Assembly (NCBI RefSeq): GCF_900142785.1
Contig: NZ_FRCD01000013.1
Coordinates: 119,330-183,329 of the forward strand
Reading direction: 5' to 3'
DNA length: 64,000 nucleotides
Source: Chryseobacterium carnipullorum
GTDB lineage: Bacteria; Bacteroidota; Bacteroidia; Flavobacteriales; Weeksellaceae
The position numbers and the translations under genes were made by a program. Under the pieces are notes generated by a model. That model worked only from the letters and a program-made list of their open reading frames with translations. It made no database searches and was not told the DNA's origin. Positions 8,724-16,387 of this stretch are shown here, piece by piece (the first letter of the stretch is position 1; the number at the start of each line of letters is the position of its first letter).

Positions 8724-9266
8724 ATGAAAAATGCGGTTAAAGCTTTAAGAGAGAAAAAGAATATGACCCAGACTGAACTTGCAGAAAGTTCAGGAGTTTC
8801 TTTACGAACCGTTCAGCGAATTGAAGCAGGAAATATTCCAAAAGGATTTACCCTGAAAGCTATTGCCCGGACTTTAGAAACAGAACCTGAAAATTTGATT
8901 CTGGCAAGTGAAGAAAGCCCCAATGTTGACCGCGCAAAATTAATTAATCTTGCCTCTCTGATCGGCCTTATTATTCCCTATGGAGGAGTGATATTTCCCT
9001 TGATTTTAACCTATAAAACCAGAGACCCATTGAATAAAGAGCTTGGAAAAAAGATAGTAAGTATTCAGATTATTTTAGCAGGTATCGTTTCTGTTTTAAT
9101 GATCACTAGTCCGTTTATTCAAAAGGCATTATCTCTAGAAATTCCTCTTTTTCTTGTCTTTTTAATAGCTTTTATATCGATTAAACTCTTCGTTGTTATC
9201 AGAAACGGAATAGGTCTCAATAAAAACAAAGATTTGTATATTCAATTGAAAACCAGTTTCTTATAA
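8724..9266 (+). CDS. XRE-family HTH protein with C-terminal membrane domain
   Basis: The protein is 180 residues. The N-terminal HTH (about residues 3-58) has the motif MTQTELAESSGVSLRTVQRIE typical of Cro/C1 proteins. About three hydrophobic segments follow (around 75-98, 108-130 and 138-158), so the DNA-binding part would be tethered to the inner membrane. This layout (HTH plus DUF4870-like membrane region) is known in Bacteroidota; the signal is not. The gene begins 29 bp after the broken WGR gene and ends just before the three 11-bp direct repeats that precede the aspartyl protease gene, making that protease a plausible target (inference). Confidence 0.85.
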   Translation: MKNAVKALREKKNMTQTELAESSGVSLRTVQRIEAGNIPKGFTLKAIARTLETEPENLILASEESPNVDRAKLINLASLIGLIIPYGGVIFPLILTYKTRDPLNKELGKKIVSIQIILAGIVSVLMITSPFIQKALSLEIPLFLVFLIAFISIKLFVVIRNGIGLNKNKDLYIQLKTSFL

Positions 9267-9271
9267 TTAAA

Positions 9272-9308
9272 GGCGTAATAATGGCGTAAAGATGTCGTAT
9301 TATTTTTG
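9272..9308 (+). promoter_or_regulatory. Three 11-bp direct repeats ahead of a -7 box
   Basis: Similar units begin at 9272, 9283 and 9294 (GGCGTAA, GGCGTAA, GTCGTAT), each one helical turn apart. TATTTTTG at 9301-9308 matches the Bacteroidota -7 consensus TAnnTTTG directly after them. No TTG -33 element stands at the usual distance. The layout suggests an activator bound on one face of the DNA in place of a -33 contact. It drives the gene starting at 9354. Confidence 0.5.
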
Positions 9309-9353
9309 CAGGAAAATCAGATCATTATACTGAATCTTGCAGAAAATTTTGAT

Positions 9354-10289
9354 ATGAAAATCTTTAAGAAATTAATGTTATCTGTTGCCATATTGATAGC
9401 ACTTTCCCTGATTGGGGGTTACCTTTATTTTGATCAAAAATTCACGCCGCCGCAAAATAATCTGAATGTTGCTGGAATTGCAGAAAATACTAATCTAAGC
9501 TGGGATCATACTGACGGGAACTCTCACGCCGCCGTCCTTTTACCTGTGAAGATCAAAGGAATTGACAAAGTTTTTTACATGCAGCTCGATTCCGGTTCTC
9601 CCACTACTTTGTTCTATAAAAAATCATTGGAGTCCATCAGGGCGAAATTTCAGAATAAAATTAAAATCAATGAAAAACGGAATACAATTTCAACGCAGTT
9701 TAACATAGGAAATATGACAGTGACTTCCGATTTTGAATTATTAAATTATGGAAATACAGTAGATCTTAAAAATCCTTTGGGAAAAAATATCATTGGAACC
9801 ATCGGAACCGACCTGTTTGAAAAACGTATTGTCATTCTTGATTTTAAAAATGAAACGTGCTTCTTCGTAGAAAATACCGATGAAAAGGATTTTAAAACAT
9901 TTGAATTCAAAAAACGGAAAATCTTAATTCCCGGAACCATTGGAGATCAAAAACTGAAACTGCTTTACGATTCAGGCACCAGCGGCTACGAATTCCTTAC
10001 CAACAAGGAAGAATGGCAAAAGTACAGACTCCCAAACGGTAGCATCAAAAAAGAAAAAGGAAATTCCTGGGGAAATGTATTAACGGTTATTTCTGCGCCT
10101 GCCGATCAGACCGTAAAAACAGGAAACAGTGAGCTTCAACTCTCAGAAGTGACCTATGTAGAAGGAACTTCACAAATACAGAATCTTCTGATGAAAACTT
10201 CCGGAATGCAGGGAATGATTGGTAATAAACTTTTCCTGAACCATACCTTAATTATAGACTGTAAAAATGAAAAATTTAAAGTAAAATGA
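9354..10289 (+). CDS. Membrane-anchored aspartyl protease with duplicated DSG domains
   Basis: The protein is 311 residues from ATG 9354. An upstream in-frame TTG (9306) lies inside the -7 box and is rejected. One N-terminal hydrophobic segment (residues 5-24) anchors or exports it. Two retropepsin-like halves follow. The first has Asp79 in LDSGSPTT and closes with GTDLFEKRIVILDFKNE. The second has Asp206 in YDSGTSG and closes with GNKLFLNHTLIIDCKNE. The matching order of motifs points to an internal duplication, giving both catalytic Asp residues in one chain as in pepsin. Proteolysis outside the cytoplasm is likely; substrate unknown. It lies downstream of the membrane HTH gene. Confidence 0.78.
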   Translation: MKIFKKLMLSVAILIALSLIGGYLYFDQKFTPPQNNLNVAGIAENTNLSWDHTDGNSHAAVLLPVKIKGIDKVFYMQLDSGSPTTLFYKKSLESIRAKFQNKIKINEKRNTISTQFNIGNMTVTSDFELLNYGNTVDLKNPLGKNIIGTIGTDLFEKRIVILDFKNETCFFVENTDEKDFKTFEFKKRKILIPGTIGDQKLKLLYDSGTSGYEFLTNKEEWQKYRLPNGSIKKEKGNSWGNVLTVISAPADQTVKTGNSELQLSEVTYVEGTSQIQNLLMKTSGMQGMIGNKLFLNHTLIIDCKNEKFKVK

Positions 10290-10360
10290 TGTTTTTTACA
10301 GGTTGATGTAATAATTCCCTAATCTGGGTTGTCTTACTATGTATTGAAATTACATCGTAT

Positions 10361-13300
10361 ATGAAGAACTGGTCTTTTAAAAAATGGAACACCGTTTTAG
10401 GATGGGTAATGTTCACGATCGCCCTGATTACTTATCTTTCCACCATGGAGCATTCTCTCAGTTTTTGGGATTGTGGTGAGTATATTTCCTCAGCCGTAAA
10501 GCTTGAAGTAACGCATGCTCCCGGAGCGGCTTTATTTCAGATTGTGGGTTCTGTGGCCAGTATATTTGCTTTCGGAAATGAAGAGAATTATGCTATTGTC
10601 ATCAATGCTATGTCTTCATTGTTCAGTGCCTTTACTATTCTGTTTCTGTTCTGGACGATCACTCATTTTTTAAGGAGATTATTAAACAAAGACCTTGAAG
10701 AAATAACAAAGCACCAGAAAATCTCTATTCTTTTTGCAGGAGCGGTAGGAGCGTTGTGCTTCACCTTCTCAGATACCTTTTGGTTCTCTGCAGTAGAAGG
10801 AGAAGTATATTCCATGGCTTCTATGTTTATCGCATTACTGGTATGGCTTGTTACCAAATGGGAAAACGAATACAAAGCAGCAGATAACGAAAGATGGGTC
10901 ATCCTTATTTTCTTTATCCTGGGGCTTTCCGTTGGAGTTCACATGATGTGTATGCTGGCAGTTCCGGCTGTTTGCCTGGTCTATTACGCCAGAAATTACA
11001 AATTTACCTGGAAAAACTTTATATGGGCGAATGCCATCACACTGGGAATTTTGATTATCGTATTTAAAATTATATTCCCACTGATCATGACGATGTTCGG
11101 AAGACTGGAAATATTCTTTGTGAACAGACTTGGACTTCCTTTCCATTCAGGAACGATCGCCGCATTTATTCTGATGACAGGAGCTTCTTATTTCATCATT
11201 AAATATGCCCGGAAAGTCAAAAGAAACCTATATCAGACCATCGCATTATCTGTCGTATATATGATGATCGGTTTTTCATGCTGGATGGTGATTCCTGTAA
11301 GAGCCAATGCCAATCCGCCCATGAATCTTAATGATCCGGATACCGCAATTGGTATGCTGGATTACTACAATAGAGAACAGTACGGAGACTGGCCTACCAT
11401 CTACGGTCAAAACTATACCGCTTTCCTTGATGCGAACGGAATGGAGAAGAATGAAGACGGAAGTTTTAAAACTGAAAAGACAGGAGAAACCTTTGAAAAG
11501 GATGAGAAAACCGGAACCTACAGAAAAACCGGAGACCGGTTCCGTTATGTTTTCAGTAAATCTCAGGTAAGTCTGATGCCAAGAATGTTCAATCAGGACA
11601 AAGATGTGATGGCCAATTACATTTCAATGTACGGAGCTCCCGATTTCACCTTCAATGATGGTAACGAAGAGGTGGCAGATAATCCTCAGGCCAAACAGAT
11701 CTTTGATGAACTGAGAGGGAAGTATGAAGATAAATCAATCACCGCAGCCGATTACCTGAAAGTGAAACCATACAACCTGATCAATGTTCAGAAGCCTTCA
11801 CTGGCGCAGAATATGGACTATTTCATTACATTTCAAAACGGGTATTATTTCGTTAGATACCTGATGTGGAACTTCGTGGGAAGACAGAACGACCTTGAGG
11901 GGAAAATGGAAAATACGAGAGGAAACTGGATCTCCGGAATTTCTTTCATCGATAATGCTTTACTGGGAAATCAGGATAAAATGCCTGCCAAATTCAAAAA
12001 TGAAAGTACGGTGAAGTTTTTCTTTTTACCCTTAATTTTAGGCCTGATGGGTTTCTTCTTTCAGTTGAACAGAGACTTTGGAAGATTTTATGCCCTCCTT
12101 TCCCTATTTATTTTGACCAGTTTAGGAATTGTTTTTTATACCGGAGTCAAACCTTTTGAAGTAAGGGAAAGAGATTACGCAATGGTAGGTTCCTTTTATG
12201 CATTTGCCATCTGGATCGGAATGGGAGCAGGCGCTATTTTATGGTTCCTTCAGTCTAAAGTAAAATCTAATGCAGCCAATATCGCGTTAGGCATTATTTT
12301 ATTAGGAGTTCCTTTGATGATGGGTTTCCAGAATTATACACCGCATGACCGCAGCAAAAAATCGGCAGCGCGTGACTATGCTTACTCATTCCTCAAATCG
12401 GTGCCGAAAGATGATATTATTTTCATCTACGGTGATAACGATACTTTTCCTGTATGGGCTATCCAGGAAACGGAAAGATTCCGGGATGATGTGAAAACCG
12501 TGAATTTTACTCTTCTGGCAACGCCGTGGTATATCGATCAGGTCAAAAGGAAAACCTATAATGCGACAGGCATTCCTACCCAATTAACCCACGATGATTA
12601 CAGAGACGGGGTGAATGACCAGATTTATCTGATGAAAAAAGAAGACTGGGAAGGCTTTTTCTCTATGTTAAAACAACAAGGCGTTCCTGATACAGAATTC
12701 CAGGCCTTCAGAAAGTTCCTCACTCAGGATACTCTCACTCTGAAGGAAGCGGTAAGCTTTTTAAAATTCAAATCTCCTGAAAAGGATGAGCTTCTGAAAA
12801 TGTACTTCGGTGAAGAAAAGTATGCAGAATACAATATTCTTCCGGTAACCAAGTTTATTCTTCCTGTAAATAAAGAAAATGCTTTAAAAGCAGGAATCAT
12901 CACCCAGGCAGATCTTCCGAATGTTGTTAATCAAATCATGATCACCTACAAAGGAAACACCCTTTACAAAAATAACCTGATGATGCTGGATATGTTTGCC
13001 AATTTCGATTGGAAACGTCCGATTAACTTTTCATCAGGAGGAGTCTATGACAATGAAAATATTTTCTACCTCGATGAATATTTGCAGTTTGATGGCTTCA
13101 GCTACAGGTTGGTACCTATCCATACAGTTCCCAATACGGATGGCAATATGGGTAGAGTCAATGCAAATTCACTTTATGATGTGGTGAAAAATTTCAGATG
13201 GGGGAATTTTAAAGACCTTGGTATTCATTATGATGAGGCCGCTACTTCAAATATCATGGGCTATAGAATGACTGCCAGCAGAGCAGCTTCTGCATTGGCA

Positions 13301-13846
13301 TTAAGCGGACAAAAAGGAAAAGCACTGGAGATACTGGATCTGGTTTCAAAAGAAATTCCGGCTGAAAAATACAATGATCCCCGTTCATTAAGTTCGATGG
13401 TAACAGGATATATTATTGCAGGACAGGAGAAGAAAGGCCTTCAACTGGCTGAAATTCTCAAAAAAGAGATCTTTGAAGAATACGATTATTACCTGAGCCT
13501 TTCCCCGGCATTCCAGAAACAATCGGCAAGACAGATGAGAGTGAAACCTATGGAATATTCTCTCGTGGTATCAGCAGTTACGGATGCTTACAAGAAACTG
13601 GGACAGAATGAAAAAGCATATAACTACCTCATAAAATCCATAGAGCCTGTTGATAAAAAATTCAATATTTTTATCACAGCACTTCAGCAAATGGGTAAAG
13701 AAAAGGCCATAAAAGAGTCTGAGGATATACAGAAAATCACTCCTTTCTACCAATATTTATTTGATGTGATGCAGCCTTTTGATTCTACTTATTCTAAAAA
13801 GAAAGAAGATCAGATCACCAGGGCAATGATTAAAATAACTCAATAA
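10361..13846 (+). CDS. DUF2723 / glycosyltransferase family 117 membrane protein
   Basis: The protein is 1161 residues. The N-terminal half carries many membrane segments and the family signature around residues 35-60 (SFWDCGEY with Asp37 and Glu40, then THAPGAALF), which resembles the acidic active-site loop of protein O-mannosyltransferases. A soluble middle region (about 330-530) and a second membrane block (about 545-680) follow. The C-terminal 450 residues are soluble, with TPR-like helices near the end. GT117 proteins are thought to transfer sugars onto exported proteins in Bacteroidota; the donor and acceptor are not evident. The gene is monocistronic and ends at a good terminator. Confidence 0.9.
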   Translation: MKNWSFKKWNTVLGWVMFTIALITYLSTMEHSLSFWDCGEYISSAVKLEVTHAPGAALFQIVGSVASIFAFGNEENYAIVINAMSSLFSAFTILFLFWTITHFLRRLLNKDLEEITKHQKISILFAGAVGALCFTFSDTFWFSAVEGEVYSMASMFIALLVWLVTKWENEYKAADNERWVILIFFILGLSVGVHMMCMLAVPAVCLVYYARNYKFTWKNFIWANAITLGILIIVFKIIFPLIMTMFGRLEIFFVNRLGLPFHSGTIAAFILMTGASYFIIKYARKVKRNLYQTIALSVVYMMIGFSCWMVIPVRANANPPMNLNDPDTAIGMLDYYNREQYGDWPTIYGQNYTAFLDANGMEKNEDGSFKTEKTGETFEKDEKTGTYRKTGDRFRYVFSKSQVSLMPRMFNQDKDVMANYISMYGAPDFTFNDGNEEVADNPQAKQIFDELRGKYEDKSITAADYLKVKPYNLINVQKPSLAQNMDYFITFQNGYYFVRYLMWNFVGRQNDLEGKMENTRGNWISGISFIDNALLGNQDKMPAKFKNESTVKFFFLPLILGLMGFFFQLNRDFGRFYALLSLFILTSLGIVFYTGVKPFEVRERDYAMVGSFYAFAIWIGMGAGAILWFLQSKVKSNAANIALGIILLGVPLMMGFQNYTPHDRSKKSAARDYAYSFLKSVPKDDIIFIYGDNDTFPVWAIQETERFRDDVKTVNFTLLATPWYIDQVKRKTYNATGIPTQLTHDDYRDGVNDQIYLMKKEDWEGFFSMLKQQGVPDTEFQAFRKFLTQDTLTLKEAVSFLKFKSPEKDELLKMYFGEEKYAEYNILPVTKFILPVNKENALKAGIITQADLPNVVNQIMITYKGNTLYKNNLMMLDMFANFDWKRPINFSSGGVYDNENIFYLDEYLQFDGFSYRLVPIHTVPNTDGNMGRVNANSLYDVVKNFRWGNFKDLGIHYDEAATSNIMGYRMTASRAASALALSGQKGKALEILDLVSKEIPAEKYNDPRSLSSMVTGYIIAGQEKKGLQLAEILKKEIFEEYDYYLSLSPAFQKQSARQMRVKPMEYSLVVSAVTDAYKKLGQNEKAYNYLIKSIEPVDKKFNIFITALQQMGKEKAIKESEDIQKITPFYQYLFDVMQPFDSTYSKKKEDQITRAMIKITQ

Positions 13847-13874
13847 TTTACAAATCTTATTGTAAAATATAGCC

Positions 13875-13911
13875 AAAAGGCTTCAGATTAAAATTTGGAG
13901 CCTTTTTATTT
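13875..13911 (+). terminator. Rho-independent terminator after the GT117 gene
   Basis: AAAAGGCT at 13875-13882 pairs with AGCCTTTT at 13899-13906, with a short T tract and then TATTTT following. It lies 29 bp after the stop codon. Confidence 0.75.
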
Positions 13912-13967
13912 TAAATCCCAGACAAAAAAATAGTCGAATTCTGGCCGAACCGGTATCTTTTTTGTCA

Positions 13968-13998
13968 TTGCAGACGGATCGTTTTATCGGTACATTTG
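13968..13998 (+). promoter_or_regulatory. Bacteroidota-type promoter of the GlxA-like regulator gene
   Basis: TTG at 13968-13970, a 20-base spacer and TACATTTG at 13991-13998 match the TTG/TAnnTTTG consensus exactly. Transcription should begin near 14004. This rules out the earlier in-frame TTG at 13962 as the start of the following gene. Confidence 0.72.
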
Positions 13999-14015
13999 TA
14001 TCTACAGAATCGGTT

Positions 14016-15017
14016 ATGAAAACAGCAGGTAAAATGAAAGGAACGAAAAATATAGTGCTTTTGGTACTGCCGCAGGTACAGCTGCTGGACATTGCAGGTC
14101 CATGTGATGTCTTTACATCAGCCAACCGTTTTATGATGAATGACCAGATAGATTCTGAATACAGAATCTATCTGGTCTCCGGTACTGCAGACAAAATATT
14201 GTATTCAAGTTCCGGGATGCCAATCACGTGCGGTCATACCATTTATGATATCGATTTTCCAGTTGATACCCTCTTGGTGGGAGGTACCGATCTTACTGTC
14301 CTGGATAATATCAATACAGATATTTACACTTTTCTCCGGAATATAATGGGGAAGGTAAGGCGTATGGGATCAGTCTGTACGGGTGCATTTGTACTGGCAG
14401 GGGCTGGGCTTCTTAATGGAAAAAAGGTAACAACACACTGGAAATTTGCCGATATTTTACAAAAATCTTATCCTGAGCTTGAGGTGAATGTCAACCCATT
14501 TTTTATTCATGATCAGCAGATATATACTTCAGGTGGTGTAACCTCTGGAATGGATCTCGCATTAGCATTGTTGGAAGAAGATTTTGGTCAGCCAACGGCA
14601 TCAGAAGTGGCTCGTCATCTCGTTCTGTATTTGCGAAGGCCGGGAATTCAGACGCAATTTGGAAGTGCATTGCCGGATTATGATATGATGAGCCGATTCA
14701 TCAAGGAAGTACGAAATCTGCTTAAACATAGACTTGGAGAGAACGTTTCAATTGAAGACATGTCAGAAGCCATGAACATGAGTGTACGGAATTTTTCAAG
14801 GGTATTTCTGAAAGAATCCGGCATCACTCCCGGTCGGTTCCTCGAAAAGATGAGGCTGGATCAGGCGAAAAATATGCTTGAATATACGGATATGAGTATC
14901 GATATGATCGCTGCTCAATGTGGTTTCGGAAGTGCAGTATCGCTCCGGAGACTTTTTATGAAACATATTTCTCTTTCTCCTTCACAATACAGAAAGGCGT
15001 TTAAAGGTACAGAATAA
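14016..15017 (+). CDS. GlxA-family transcription regulator (DJ-1/PfpI plus AraC HTH)
   Basis: The protein is 333 residues from ATG 14016, the first Met after the predicted transcription start; 14034 is also possible. The N-terminal part (about 10-190) is a class I glutamine-amidotransferase-like DJ-1/PfpI domain with the nucleophile-elbow region VCTGAFVLAGAGLL. The C-terminal part (about 230-330) is an AraC-type double HTH ending in FGSAVSLRRLFMKHISLSPSQYRK. Such regulators sense a small molecule through the N-terminal domain. The next gene encodes a free DJ-1/PfpI protein and is a likely target or partner. Confidence 0.9.
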   Translation: MKTAGKMKGTKNIVLLVLPQVQLLDIAGPCDVFTSANRFMMNDQIDSEYRIYLVSGTADKILYSSSGMPITCGHTIYDIDFPVDTLLVGGTDLTVLDNINTDIYTFLRNIMGKVRRMGSVCTGAFVLAGAGLLNGKKVTTHWKFADILQKSYPELEVNVNPFFIHDQQIYTSGGVTSGMDLALALLEEDFGQPTASEVARHLVLYLRRPGIQTQFGSALPDYDMMSRFIKEVRNLLKHRLGENVSIEDMSEAMNMSVRNFSRVFLKESGITPGRFLEKMRLDQAKNMLEYTDMSIDMIAAQCGFGSAVSLRRLFMKHISLSPSQYRKAFKGTE

Positions 15018-15118
15018 TCATTTTACCTTTTTAATATTCAATGGCTGATCAGGCATGATCGGTATGGAGAAGTTTTGCCTTTATTTTAAATATAAATTTT
15101 AACTCTAATTATCACCTT

Positions 15119-15751
15119 ATGAAAGATGTACGAAACACAAAAACAGTAAATGTCGCATTTTTAGTCTATGATCAGGTAGAAGTGCTGGATCTGAATGGTC
15201 CGCTGGATGTTTTTGTGAAAGCCAATGTTTTATATCCGGGAACTTATAATTGCTATACCGTCGGGAAAACGAAAGATCCTGTGAGGGTAGAAGCTAATAC
15301 CATGACGGTTATTCCAACGTATGATATCAAAAATTGCCTGAGACCTGATATGATTGTTGTTCCGGGAGCCAATCCGGAATATGTAATGCAGTATCTTCAG
15401 GATGATGATTTCCAGAATACAGTATTGAAATGGGTAAAAGACGAATATGACAGTGGAACAGTAGTTTTTACAATATGTACAGGAGGTATGTTGCTGTCAA
15501 AAACGGGTATACTTGCCGGTCATGATATTACCACGCATACGATGCTGCTGGATGCACTGGAAAAGTACAATCCGGAAAGCTCTGTTAAAAGGGGAGTTCG
15601 TTATGTCGATCAGGGACAATTGGTAACAACAGCAGGAATTACAGCAGGAATAGATGCTGCATTATACCTTATTGGAAAGCATCTGGGGCAGAAAGCTGTG
15701 GATGCTATCGTGAAAATTTTTGAATACCAGCATACGAATTCGGGGAAATAG
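15119..15751 (+). CDS. DJ-1/PfpI family protein
   Basis: The protein is 210 residues and consists of a single DJ-1/PfpI domain. It has the elbow Cys in TICTGGML, and PGANPEYV and TAGITAGIDAAL match the family. It lacks an HTH, so unlike its neighbour it is probably an enzyme (isonitrile-hydratase-like or glyoxalase-like) or a chaperone. It shares sequence with the N-terminal domain of the preceding regulator (VEVLDLNGPLDVF against VQLLDIAGPCDVF), which suggests a duplication. It lies 101 bp downstream on the same strand. No terminator is seen after it. Confidence 0.87.
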   Translation: MKDVRNTKTVNVAFLVYDQVEVLDLNGPLDVFVKANVLYPGTYNCYTVGKTKDPVRVEANTMTVIPTYDIKNCLRPDMIVVPGANPEYVMQYLQDDDFQNTVLKWVKDEYDSGTVVFTICTGGMLLSKTGILAGHDITTHTMLLDALEKYNPESSVKRGVRYVDQGQLVTTAGITAGIDAALYLIGKHLGQKAVDAIVKIFEYQHTNSGK

Positions 15752-16015
15752 GAGAGTCAATTAAGGAATAAAGACTGATAAAAAGACGATTATTATCTCT
15801 GTTTTCGATAGATTTGAAAGTTTTTCTCAGGTTTATTTTTCATTGCAGTAGATCATTTTTATTCATTTGCTATTTTCTTTTTTTGCTATTATTCCCTTTG
15901 CTGGGGCCTAATAGATGTGAATGCGGAGATTGTTCAAACTATAAAATGACCTGTTAAGATAACGTGCCTTTGAATGATGTCAAGTTCTTTCTTCTCTTTT
16001 TAGTGATTTTTTGTT
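15752..16015. other. Intergenic region upstream of the lanthipeptide-like cluster
   Basis: This AT-rich stretch has no ORF longer than a few codons and no clear hairpin. It separates the DJ-1 gene from the cluster promoter at 16016. I see no second precursor peptide in it. Confidence 0.5.
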
Positions 16016-16043
16016 TTGTATGTAAATTATTTTTTTATTTTTG
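16016..16043 (+). promoter_or_regulatory. Promoter of the lanthipeptide-like precursor gene
   Basis: TTG at 16016-16018 (or 16011-16013), a 17- or 22-base spacer and TATTTTTG at 16036-16043 fit the TTG/TAnnTTTG consensus. Transcription should begin near 16050, giving a leader of about 20 bases before the ATG at 16070. The neighbouring sequence is extremely T-rich. Confidence 0.62.
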
Positions 16044-16069
16044 TTTTGCAATTAAAATAATTAACAACC

Positions 16070-16288
16070 ATGAAAAAATTAACAAAACTTAAATTTGATA
16101 AGAAAGTTATCAATGAGTTAACAAAAGTAGAGCAGAGCTCTGTAAAAGGAGGTGCAGCAGAAATTGAAGTTGGGGTTTCTAAAGATTTTGATACTCCAAC
16201 ATTTAATGACAAGTGTTTCGACGGAGGTTCCACAACTTTCAAGAAGGCATGTACATGGTGTGGATTCTTCCACAGTACTAAGTGGTAA
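16070..16288 (+). CDS. Class I lanthipeptide-like precursor with GG leader
   Basis: The peptide is 72 residues. The N-terminal part fits the Bacteroidota natural-product leader pattern: KKLTKLKFDKKVI, then ELTKVEQSSV, ending in Gly27-Gly28. The putative core (29-72) has three Cys (49, 61 and 64) and several Ser/Thr (37, 42, 44, 54-56, 62, 69 and 70) that could be dehydrated and cyclised. Cys61-Thr-Trp-Cys64 is a tight pair near the C-terminus. LanC and LanB genes follow on the same strand. The gene has its own promoter and is followed by an attenuator-like hairpin, as expected for a precursor needed in excess. The size and pattern fit a RiPP precursor; the structure of any product is unknown. 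Confidence 0.85.
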   Translation: MKKLTKLKFDKKVINELTKVEQSSVKGGAAEIEVGVSKDFDTPTFNDKCFDGGSTTFKKACTWCGFFHSTKW

Positions 16289-16309
16289 AAAATAGCTAAC
16301 CATTTGCTG

Positions 16310-16348
16310 CAGATGATTTGTTTTAATTAACAGATCATCTGTGTTTTT
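16310..16348 (+). terminator. Terminator or attenuator after the precursor gene
   Basis: CAGATGAT at 16310-16317 and ATCATCTG at 16334-16341 form a perfect 8-bp stem, followed by GTG and five T. It lies 22 bp after the precursor stop and 40 bp before the S41 gene, which has no obvious promoter of its own. Partial read-through would give more precursor than enzyme mRNA. Confidence 0.6.
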
Positions 16349-16387
16349 ATATGCCATAGTGCAGGGGAATTCTTAGCTGTTAATTTT

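Noticed and set aside
9306..9353. N-terminal extension of the aspartyl protease from TTG 9306
   Set aside because: The TTG is part of the TATTTTTG -7 box, and the ATG at 9354 begins a normal membrane-anchor sequence.
13962..14015. N-terminal extension of the GlxA-like regulator from TTG 13962
   Set aside because: A consensus promoter at 13968-13998 puts the transcription start after this codon.
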